DNA of 32,081 bases from Penium margaritaceum (Eukaryota; Streptophyta; Zygnematophyceae; Desmidiales; Peniaceae), in the NCBI GenBank assembly GCA_023375785.1, contig SZWC01006685.1, forward strand, positions 103,424 to 135,504, read 5' to 3'. How positions within the stretch are numbered: the stretch's first letter is position 1; every line of letters starts with the position of its first letter. The position numbers and the translations under genes are program-made. Below, one piece after another: positions 11,601 through 20,649 of the stretch. Below the pieces are notes generated by a model, which saw nothing but the letters and a program-made list of their open reading frames with translations, did no database searches and was not told where the DNA came from.

Positions 11601-13233
11601 TTACTGCTGGCCCCCTTGCTCCTCCCTTTGCCGCCTCTGCCGCGCATGTACCTCCCCCGCGGAGACCTCTTGGACATCGAAGCTGCCCGTCACTTCATCT
11701 TCATGAGGTTCCTGACTCCATGCCTCCTCTTGTTCCGACACCTGAGCCTCACACCACTCCAACACCTCCTTCGCATGCCATCCCCTCGAGCCCTTGCATT
11801 CCTTGGGTGGGGGAAGCTCCCGACCCGTTCCTGGTATGTGTGTCTGCCAGGCCGGAGCTAGCAAGACAAACTCGGTGACTGGGTTGCTCCGCTCACTCAA
11901 TCCATCCGGCCCTTCCAGCCAGACATGTCCCGCGTCCACGGCAGCCACGCGGTACACCTCGCGTGCCTCCTCTATCTCACATCCCACGCCTGGGAATGGG
12001 CGTAGGTAGACCAGGTTCCCTTCCCTGATTGGCCCGTGGTTGAGGCGTCTGTTGGCAGCGTCGCATCCGCGCCGGGCCGAGACAAAGGCGCGCAGTCGTG
12101 CCTCTAGTCTCACTGCAGATGTCTTCTAGCAACGTGCCCGGTACCACTCTTGCACCTCCTTGTCTCTCACCATCTCCCATTCTTCCTCCGATCGGCCGCT
12201 CTGCTGTTGCTCCGGGTCTAGTGGCAGCCGTAGTGGTGGTTGCGGCATTCCCAGTGCCGCACACGAAGGTTGTCCAAAGAGGAGGGCGTGGGGTGAGAAT
12301 GATGTGGCGCGGATGGGGGTGATGTTGAGGAAGTAGGCAGTCTTCTTGAGGGTTTCCCCCCCATTCTTTGCCTTTTGGCATGGCCACTCTCCGCTCCAGG
12401 ACTTTGTGCAACCGCTCGACTTGTCCCTGAGACCGGGGACGGTACTACCCGGAATACACGTGTTGCACACCCCACTCTGCGAGTTCCTCGCGAAACGCCC
12501 CTGCGAACTCTGTACCGTTGTCGCTATGCACCATGCGACAACTGCCAAAGCGGTAAAATATCTCTTCACGGATGAAACGGGCTGCCCGCTCTAAGTACTT
12601 GTCGGGGAAGACCCTGACCCACACATACTTAGTGGAATGGTCCACTGATGCAATCCAGTACCGCTCCCCTTGGGCGCGGCGCGGGCGCGGCCCATGGAAG
12701 TCAATGATGATGCGATCTAAGGGCTCACCGATAGGAGAGGGCAAGTAGAAGGGCATGTCATGCGGTGTGACTTTTCGATGCCGCTCACATGGCGCGCAGT
12801 GTTGCACTGCTGCCTTTATGATCGCCAGGAGACTTGGCACATGTAGGATGGGGGATAACCGCTCCTTGAGTGCCTGTACACTGGAATGGCGGTGACAGTG
12901 GTAGGCCTCAACCACCACTCTCTGCATGGTGGGCGGAGGCACCCACAGGATATGTGTCTTGGTGCGCCAAAGGCGACCGCTCTCCCATGCATAAAACTCA
13001 CAGAGACGGGCGAGGTCATCCTTCTTCCGCCGGTTGTATTCTATCCCCATCTGAGCTCCCAAGGTCTTGTACACTTTGTCCGCCTCCGCTTTCTGCTGCT
13101 CCTTGGTTGTGGTGCGGATTAAGATGTGTGCGGTGTGCCAGATCCGCCAATCTTGTGTTTCAATGGGTCCTTTTTTCTTATCTTTTTTTGGCAGCCTCCC
13201 ATGTCTTCCTCTTCTTCTCCTTCTGTAGCGCAA
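11601..13233 (-). pseudogene. pol: Retroelement integrase (Gypsy-type), frameshifted
   Basis: This would join element cDNA to host DNA. An N-terminal zinc-binding-like segment (AYHCHRHSS ... QHCAPCERH) is followed by the catalytic core. The first Asp is in IIIDFHGP, the second in VHSDNGTEF, and Glu is in SQGQVERLHK. Spacing between the second Asp and Glu is 34 residues if the TAG after VYSG counts as a codon, against the usual 35. The frame then breaks in a seven-G run near 12353-12359 and resumes as ETLKKTAYFLNITPIRATSF, the normal post-catalytic helix region. An SH3-like C-terminal segment follows (LVYLRPFPGVG ... VWLEGPDG). A TAG lies near 12126. Domains are clear, activity is not possible as read, and a homopolymer error in the assembly could explain part of the damage. 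Confidence 0.88.
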
Positions 13234-13765
13234 GCAACCCCTGGGCTAGCCTCGCATCCTGCTCCGCCTTCATTACTTGCAGGTGCCATTGATGTTCCTC
13301 ATTACAATCAAGTGGCTCTCTATCCCAGCTGTCCGGTGCTGGGAAGAGCCGCAGGGTCCCCACCACGCGCAGTTCCCCTTCATCCCACTGGCTGCGCAGC
13401 CCCACCTCTGGTGGCACCGTGTACTCCGACCCCATGCTCCGCAGACCTTGCCTGTCTCCGCCCCTGGCTTTTCCCCCGCCGCTGCCTCAGAGAGTCGCAG
13501 CAAGCCCGGTCTCCTTGCAATAGGCTATTCTTCGTTGGGCTCTGGTGATTCACTCAGCTTGGAGATTACCACCCCTGCGGTCTTCTTTCCGGTTACACGA
13601 GCCGCGACGCTTTCCCCTATCCCTTTCTCTTGGTCTGCTGCTGTAGTGGCGCCCCAGTAGGGGCTGCAAGTGAGCTGGAACCAAGCCAGCGAGCATTGGA
13701 ATATTGCAGAACACCGCTATGAGTAGCTCCATGGCTTGGTCCGCATCCTGTTGGGCTTGCATGAG
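13178..13765 (-). pseudogene. Pre-integrase spacer of Pol
   Basis: Between the basic region and integrase the minus strand carries a frame with TVPPEVGLRSQWDEGELRVV, then PLDCNEEHQWHLQV, and then a Lys/Glu-rich helix ending KEKKRKTWEAAKKR. It passes into the integrase frame by an apparent shift near 13180. TAG codons occur in SYS(TAG)RC and NEE(TAG)PI. I do not recognise a domain. It may be the linker between RNase H and integrase in this lineage or part of the preceding accessory region. Confidence 0.45.
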
Positions 13766-15774
13766 TTGCGCCGTTCGATGTTCTTCCGTGTGTCTTGGAC
13801 GGGGTGGTGCTGCTTGCTGCGCTTGGTAGCGGGTGCACCAGCGGTGCTATCCTTGAGGGTCCGCTTCTCTTTTAATGGTTGGCAGGATGTTTGTTTGGTG
13901 TCCGCGGAGGGGGCTTTTCTTTTCGCGGTTGGTCTCTTCCAGGGGGTAGCCGTGGCGCTGTTCGATGCTGCTTGGCGTAGGGCAGCCTTTCTGTTGACGG
14001 TTGCTGACGCCGCGGCTCTCTTGGCCACTTTCTGAAGCCGAACCTGTTTATCCCGCAGAGCCTTCGATAAGGCAAGCCAGGAGGCGTCCTTTCATGTTGT
14101 CCACCTGGTTCTAGCCAGTCTCGCTCGCGCACGCACATCCTGTCCCGGACTTCTACTTGCCGTTTGGACCATTCCTTGTTGGTCCGCCGCCTGTTCTTCT
14201 GTCGCTTGTTCAGCTGTTGGCCTAGCTGCCTCCGCTATGACTTGCCCCGTGTCCTTTGTCTCTACCGTCGCGGCCTCCACTACCGCTCCTGCCTCCTCCA
14301 TCTCTGTCTCTAGCTCCGTGACCACCTGTGTTGTAGCTGCCTCTGCTTCCTGCTTCTCTTCTTCTGCCCTCTGCTGCCAGACGGCCTCTAACTTACCCCT
14401 TGTCCGCGTGAGCTCGGGGGAATTGCGGAGGTATTCCGGAGCCTCTTCTGTTTCCATGAGAACGCGGTTGTTCTCTTCCCGACACACTTCGGCTGCTTCC
14501 CGGGCCCAGTGATACGCTGCGTCTTCTGTTAGCTGCGTGCCCACTCGTGTTAGTGTCTTCCACAGTCCTTGTGCTACTGCGGCTATTATCATCTGCTGCG
14601 GAGCTCCATCCAAGGTGAGCTTCCAGCACTCACTAATGGCGGAATACCAGTTGTTGTATTGTATCTCCGCATCGGTGATACTTGCAAGTTCCGCATGTGT
14701 GTACTGCACTCCCCATCGGGTAGTGACCAGCCTGATCAGGTATCCCCGCCTCCAGACTTTTGCTGCGGTTTTCCGGTCTGGTACCTCCGTCAGTCTTGCA
14801 GGCATCTGGTGCGCATGGTGGAGGGTATGTGCGCGAGCACGTTCCTGAAGCAGATGCATGTAGCGTCGGGTAGGGTCCGCGTTCTGATCGTTACGGACTA
14901 GTAGCCACCATTCACGGGCGGTGTTCACTGCGCGGTCTGGTTGTTCCATGTCAAGAAATGCTGCCACGCCTGCAATTCCACCGCTTGGCCGGAGGTAGAG
15001 GATGTTGCGGAGCGCCGAGATGAGACGTTCCGCACCTGTTGTTTCCAGTAGTTGGTCTTGTCATCCACGCTGATTTAGTGCCGATGCAGTCTTGGCCACG
15101 CCTTTCAGGGCTACCTGCTATGCCTTGTTATACAAGGAGTCCCCCATTTCAGCGTGGATTGCCTCCGGGAGCTCGTCTTATAGGCGCGCAATGACACTGC
15201 TAACCAAATCCAGTATCTGGTTTGCTTTGGGTTGATCTGCACTATCTCCGGAGCTCTCTTCCAGGTAGGTCCGTGCACCTTCCATTATCGTTCCTGCACT
15301 GAGTGTGGGGTGTGGTGTGCCGTGTGTTGGATTATCTCGTGAGGCTGGTGAGGAGGAAGAGTGTGCTATTGGCGCAAAGGGGCCGGGCGGCGGTGGTGCG
15401 CCTGCGGATGCAGTACGTGCCGGTGATGTAGGGGTGGCCAGTGTCGGAGGTGCTCTAGGTGATGCTGCTACTGGGGGTGATACAGAGGAGCCCGGTACCA
15501 GAGTTGCTCCAGGTAGGACCGTTTGTGCTGCTATTGTTGGGGGTGTGGAGGGGCCCCGTGGAGCCACAAGTGTCCCAGGCAACGTGGAAGGGTTTCGAGG
15601 AGCCGGAGATGTTCCAGGTAGCGCAGAAGGGCCTCGGGGGGACAGAGAGGCTCCTGGTGACACTGGATGGCCCAAGGTTGGAGGTGCTCTAGGTGAAGCT
15701 GCTACTACTGCTAGTGCCGGGGGCGAAGAAGGGTCTCGGGGGGCCTGAGATTCCGCAAGTGAGGCTGTCGTCAT
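13717..15774 (-). pseudogene. Accessory coiled-coil/basic region between protease 2 and integrase
   Basis: One minus-strand frame runs across this span, broken by TAA, TAG and TGA codons. It begins with a low-complexity Ser/Pro/Ala region of repeated SPRGPSALPG-like motifs (15774-15240). It then has a helical, tryptophan-containing domain (TAREWWLLVRND, NNWYSAISECWKL), a Glu/Ala/Gln-rich likely coiled coil (QRAEEEKQEAEAATTQVV), and a Lys/Arg-rich tail (KRPTAKRKAPS) that could bind nucleic acid. The order linker, helical domain, coiled coil, basic tail is gag-like, but I cannot match it to a family. It lies inside pol, which is unusual. It could be a nested gag fragment of another element or a native accessory domain. 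Confidence 0.5.
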
Positions 15775-16917
15775 GGGTGGTGCAGAGTGTCTCGTTTTGG
15801 CTATGGCTCGGTTTGTGGTCTGCCATCAAATAGGCCGCTTTGTAATGCCACCACCCCCCCCTTTTTGCATGCACGGACTCTACGCTAGAGGGACGAGCCA
15901 TGGCAAAGGCAGTCCCGCGGTTCGTCCCCGAGCTTCGTGTGACGTGGCGAGTGAACTGAGTGCCGGAGGGAGGTGGCGTGAGAACAATGACAAAGGGATT
16001 AGAGGACAAGCGAGCTAAAGTAAAAAGTGGAGTAAACGATCGAATGCTGGAGATGGAAATGAGACTGAGGATGCCAGCGCCAAGCAATACATCTGCTTGG
16101 CGCGGCACGAGCCAGTCGGCTGCAAGGAGCATGTCGTATGTGCGGACATCACACACCTGCACGGTGTGCGGTGCATGTACGTTGGCTACCTGGATGGGGA
16201 GGGCCACGATCTAGCCGATGGGTGCATCGATGGCTCTGGTGGATATGGATAAGTGGAGCCAAGTGGGTGTGATGAGGTAGTCAAGTCGTATGGTACAGTC
16301 CATCCGCAACGCGATGGTGGTACGGGTGGCGCCGGTATCTACAATGGCCACAAATTTGTGACCACAGACCCAGACATTGCACCATGCCACGTGGACTTCT
16401 GTGGGCGCCGGCGGACCGGGTACCAGCGTTGCCAGAGCCCACGTAACTGGCGCGCGACAGGCATTTTCCCAGACGCGGGAGTGTGTTGTAACGATGGCAT
16501 GAGCCACCATTGGGGCACCTATATTGCGGGTGAAGGTGCAGAATAGGTGGATGCCAGCAGGGGGGAGAGAGGGGTTTACGGAGGAGAAGAGGTTATGGAG
16601 ACGACCCACAAATGCAGGCGAGTGGAGGAGGAAGTCGACCGCGGAAAGGGGGCGAAGCGCATCAAGGAGAGGGGAGGCAAAGGGCGCGAGAGACAGCGTC
16701 GGAGGGGCGGTGACAACCTCCGTGGCAGGGGGAGTCTGGCGTGGTTGTGGTAGTATAGAACAGGGGGTAGATGTGGCAAACATTTCTCGAGCGTCCAACC
16801 GCGGATGGTGGGATTGAAACGGCGACCAAGCTGGATCCCTATGGGATGGAGATGTGAAAGAGTCTCCGTGGTGCCAAGGGACTCGGCTGGTTCTAGCTCG
16901 AATAAGAGTTGGTACAC
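15689..16917 (-). pseudogene. Second retroviral-type aspartic protease domain
   Basis: The active-site motif is AIVDTGATRTTI, preceded by a Cys/Trp-containing strand (CNVWVCGHKFV) as in protease 1 (CVFWICGRKNL). The downstream strand VCDVRTYDMLLAADWL parallels DVLLSMDYL of protease 1. An upstream segment SAVDFLLHSPAFVG matches NAFDFLRLHPKLAP upstream of protease 1. The two are therefore homologous along more than 150 residues but strongly diverged, so this is not a recent duplication. A TAG codon follows APIG, and the frame differs from the flanking RNase H frame. A retroelement normally has one protease, before RT. This one lies after RNase H. It may be a remnant of another element or a real second protease. 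Confidence 0.75.
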
Positions 16918-17040
16918 AGTGGTAGATTCCTCATCCGTGAATTCTCTAGAGACACCCTCCCACTGAGGTTCAGTTTTTGTTGGGAGAGAAGCAGTTGTAG
17001 GGGGGTACAGGGGGTTGTCCCGCGTGTCCGTGGAGTCAGG

Positions 17041-18630
17041 TCAGTCCTCGCGAGGGAGGCGGCTGAGAGCATCCGCGTTTGTACTGGCAAGCGCGGGCTG
17101 GTACCTGATTTTCAAGTTATAGCCCTGCAGGAGGAGGGTCCATTTGACCAGAATACCCTCATGGTTCTGTGTTGTGAGGAGCCATTGCAGCGCCTGGTAA
17201 TTGGTCAGGACAATGAAAGGTTTGCAGTTCTTGATGTAGTCGCGGAAGTGTTGGAGTGCCCATAACACAGCCAAGCACTTGCCCTTCACTAGTGGGTACT
17301 TCCGCTCACCGCCTGTGAGAGCGGGACTGGCGTACGCAATCACCCGCGGGACTAGTTCCTCGATCAACTGCGACAGTATGGCGCCAAGGCCATCCCGGGA
17401 CCAGTCAGTAGTGATGGAGAAGGGAAGGTTGAAATAAGGAAACTCAAGCATAGGCGCGGTGACCAGGCGATGATTGATTTCTGCCCAAGCAGCGGCACAC
17501 TCTGGCGTGCATTCAAATGGGATGTCCTGATGGGTGAGCTGCTGTAGTGGGCGGATGATACGGGCGTGGTCGCGAACGAACTTGCGGTAGAAGGAGACAA
17601 AGCCGAGAAATGTTTTGACCTGTCCCACAATAGTGGGTTGGCGCCACTCCTGCACGGCCACGATCTTGGCGGGACCGCTCTTGATGCCGTCGACACTCAT
17701 GACGAACCCCAAAAATCCCATCTCCGCGGCACTGATGTAACACTTGGTGGCCTTGAGCTTGAGGTTGGCAGCGTGGAGAGCCGAGAAGACGGCGGAGAGG
17801 GAAGAAAAGAGGTCCGCAAAACTGTGGGCTGCGACCATGATGTCGTCAATATAGCAGCTCACGTTGGGAATGCCGCAAAGAGTGGAATCCATGACGCGCT
17901 GGAATGTTGCGCTAGTATTGCGGAGACCAAAGGGCATACGGGTAAAGGCGTAGAGTCCCTCGGGAGTGACGAAAGCCATCTTGAAAATGGAATCCGGGTG
18001 CATGGGGAGAGCATGGAAGGCTACCTTGACGTCGAGTTTCGCGAACCATCTGCGCCCCTGCTGGCACTCCTGGATGTTGAGAATCAGTGGCATGGGATAT
18101 GCGTCTTCTTTCGTGACACGGCTGAGGTCGCAGAAGTCCACACAGAAGCATTTGGATCCGTCCGGTTCACCGACAATGACCAGATTGGCTCACCAGGGAC
18201 TGACAATGGGGACTATTACGCCCTGCGCCTTCAACTCCGCGAGGCCCTCGTTCATGATATATTCTTGGTCAGGGAGGATCCGGCGGACTTTTCGTTTCAC
18301 TGCAGCAGCTGCGCCAGTATTGATTACATGGAAGGTGTTGACTGCTCCCAAGTCTGTCGCCGCGCCGGCAAAGGTGTCGGCAAAGGAGTCGAGCAGGTCC
18401 CTGAAGTCCTTCTTCTGGGCAAGTGAGAGGCGAGGATGAAGGATGTGGTCCCATTGTGGGGGTTGGGATGGCCGTTGGTCGCGGATGGGGTAGAAGTCAT
18501 CGTCGTCATCCAGGGGGAGGCCTTGGCCGAGCGCCTGCTCACTTTGTTGCCACAGCCCCAAAAGGCTGGCACACACCCCCAGTTCCACGTGGTTCGCGGA
18601 GAGTTCATGCCACTCCCCAACAGGGATTTG
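17041..18630 (-). pseudogene. pol: Reverse transcriptase-RNase H of the Gypsy-type element
   Basis: This would copy element RNA into DNA and degrade the RNA strand. RT motifs appear in order: CVDFCDLSRVTKEDAYPMP, FAKLDVKVAFH with the first catalytic Asp, MPFGLRNTSATFQRVMD, and CYIDDIMV (YxDD). The connection is FLGFVSFYRKFVRDHARI. RNase H begins TTDWSRDGLGAILSQ and continues with YASPALTGGERKYPL. Two conserved RNase H positions are altered. The usual Glu of the E-x-L-A helix is Lys (KGKCLAV), and the usual TDH is TNY (VLTNYQALQWL). Both fit G-to-A or C-to-T changes. TGA interrupts the frame at SPW(TGA)ANLV, and TGA ends it after SRLPRED. It shares its frame with protease 1, so Pro-Pol was one polyprotein. 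Confidence 0.93.
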
Positions 18631-19233
18631 TTACGCATCAAGGGCGACATCCGCGGGGGCTTGGCTGCTATGGGAGCGTAGGTGTGCATCTTCTTGTGTC
18701 GCATCATAGAGGGAAAAGGGTGAGTCACCGGTTACCGGCACCGTTGATCGATCTCCCACAGTGATGAGGGTGTATTCCTTTGTACCGGTGGCGGAGGTGA
18801 GTTGCATGACCCCCAGTGAGAACAGGAGGTTGCCTCTCTGTGGAAGGAGATAATCCATGCTTAGGAGGACGTCCTATGTCCGGGCCTGTGTGAATTGGAC
18901 ATCCATTGGTTCGTGAATAGAACCCACCTGCATGGGCAAGCCCCGGACTTCTCTGTCCCCATGATCCATCCCTCCCGCAGAATTGCTGAACAGTCGGTGC
19001 GTTGGAAGGATGCCGTCTGTCCATCCAACAAGGCACAGGTTGCGGAGTGCCACGGTAGTGTGGGTTGCCCCTGTGTCGATGATAGCGAGGTTCTTGCGGC
19101 CGCATATCCAAAACACGCAACAGGCAACTTTGTAGTGGTAGTCATCGCGGCGAGGTGGTTCTAGAGGCTGTAATGCCCAGCCCCAATCCATCTCCTCCGT
19201 GATCAACCCTTGTAGAGCTTCCGCCACGACTCG
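18631..19233 (-). pseudogene. pol: First aspartic protease domain of Gag-Pol
   Basis: The active-site motif AIIDTGATHTTV follows the strand CVFWICGRKNL. The conserved later strand DVLLSMDYLLP is present. Just before it a TAG interrupts ART(TAG)DVLL, where protease 2 has RTYDMLL. The frame is continuous with the gag-side linker (TGA at 19234) and with RT (TAA at 18631). Its job would be polyprotein cleavage during particle maturation. The length fits the Gypsy family. The copy is damaged by the stops unless TAR codons are read as sense. Confidence 0.9.
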
Positions 19234-19929
19234 TCAGGTGTTCTGAGTGCTGTGTGGCAGAGTGGTACAGGTGAGGGAGATGCCGACGGTGTGGAGGCAA
19301 TGGTTAGCTCGGGTGAACTCCTCTCTGAGCAGCGGAGCCAGCTTGGGATGAAGTCGGAGGAAATCGAAGGCATTTACAGAGGCAATGGGAGTAGTGAATA
19401 GTTTTTCCACCGGATATGTGGACTCTACCGCACGGATGGGAGTATGGTGGGGCACCGATGAGATATTGGCAAAAGCTGGCACTTTCATAGGTGAGGGATC
19501 CGTGGTTCGTTGCTTTTCCGGAGGTAGCATGGAACGGGTAGTGACGACCTCCTGCAGTCGGGCCTCCGCAACTTTCGCCCATTGCCGTAGATTGCTCTGG
19601 AGTTGTACAACCTCTTGCAGGTCCAATCCGCGGAGCTTGAGCCGACGGGCTCGTGTAATTAGCTCCGTTTCCTTAGGTGTGGGTGTTACCTCCATGGTTT
19701 CATCCTCCGCCATAGGCAAGTCCAGTTTAACGTTGCGGGCACCGGCCGCGAAGTTTGGCGGCAGGTTGGGCAAGATACCTTGGCCTATCTCCTGGGTCGC
19801 CTGGTCTTGTCCAGTGGGGGGCGGATGCGGGTGTTGTTGTTGCTGCTGCTGCTGTTGCCGCTGATGCTGCTATTACTGACCCGGCCACGTCTGGTTATAA
19901 TACTCCTGCCACTGCTGGACCATGGGATC
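19234..19929 (-). pseudogene. gag: Gag-protease linker with polyglutamine tract
   Basis: The frame runs from MVQQWQEYYNQTWPGQ through a glutamine tract near 19835-19870 and then a helical region (RARRLKLRGLDLQEVVQLQS) to a conserved FDFLRLHPKLAP segment before protease 1. TAA and TAG sit together inside the glutamine-rich stretch, directly between CAG codons. The FDFL segment has a counterpart before protease 2, so it belongs to the protease module. No other domain is recognised. Confidence 0.7.
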
Positions 19930-20199
19930 CTAGGAGACTGGATCAGGCCGCGGAGCAGCTTGTCGTTTGCGAGGGCAGTCTTGGGCAATGTGTTCCATGC
20001 TCACGTACGTGTAGCAAGCTCTCGGCTTCTGCTGCTGTGGGGATAGGGCGTGGGAAGGGGAGGGTGCATGACTCTCAGCGCTCTGGTATTGCCGGACGGA
20101 CCGCTGTTTGGTGAAAATATACGTGGCTCCCCGCACCTCGTCTTGGAGGGAATGATAATGGTCAGCAATCATGAGGCTGCTGATTTCATCAGATTGCGC
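19930..20199 (-). pseudogene. gag: Gag nucleocapsid part with a damaged zinc knuckle
   Basis: The frame gives SLMIADHYHSLQDEVRG, then a Gln/Ser/Pro stretch, then CYTYVSMEHIAQDCPRKR. Retroelement zinc knuckles have C-x2-C-x4-H-x4-C. Here the spacing is exact but the second Cys is Tyr, a single G-to-A change in element sense. This domain would bind element RNA. A one-base shift separates it from the gag core near 20205, and a TAG (PVS-TAG-DP) separates it from the linker. Confidence 0.8.
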
Positions 20200-20640
20200 G
20201 GATGAGGTTCTGTAGCCGGACCCACAGCGGGAGGCCTTCCCCTTGCGGGCTTTTGGCCACCGAAGCCCAGGTCAGAAACTGGTCCAGAAATCTGCGGATA
20301 TCATCATCCTTGCTCATAACCTCCTTCTCAATCTTCTACAGCGCTTCTTCCTTTGTCAGGTGCTTGAAGCACTCAATGAGGGTATTGCCAAAGTCCTCGA
20401 AAGAGGAGAAAGATGCCCGCGCGTTGTACCAGTCAGTTGTAGCCCCTTGGAGGTGAAGTTCCACGGTGGCGAGGCATATGTCAGGCGGGATTCGGCCGAT
20501 GCTAGCATAGAGGGTAATTTGTTTGAGCCAGACCCAGGGGTTCTCCTCCGGGGCACCCTTGAATGAGTCCAACTGCGGGATGTTGGCGGGTTCATAACGA
20601 ATGCATTGTAGCTACAGGACGGTGCTACGGTTAGTCGTCA
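20200..20640 (-). pseudogene. gag: Gag core (retrotransposon gag domain)
   Basis: The visible sequence RYEPANIPQLDSFKG, NPWVWLKQITLYASIG, LHLQGATTDWYNARAS and FKHLTKEEAL follows the plant-type Retrotrans_gag layout: W-hx-hh, a helical repeat, then GxAxxWY. A TAG follows EEAL and the text continues KIEKEVMSKDDDIRRFL. Frames change at both ends, near 20640 and near 20205, so the copy is inactive as read. The role would be capsid formation. Confidence 0.88.
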
Positions 20641-20649
20641 ACGCAGTCA

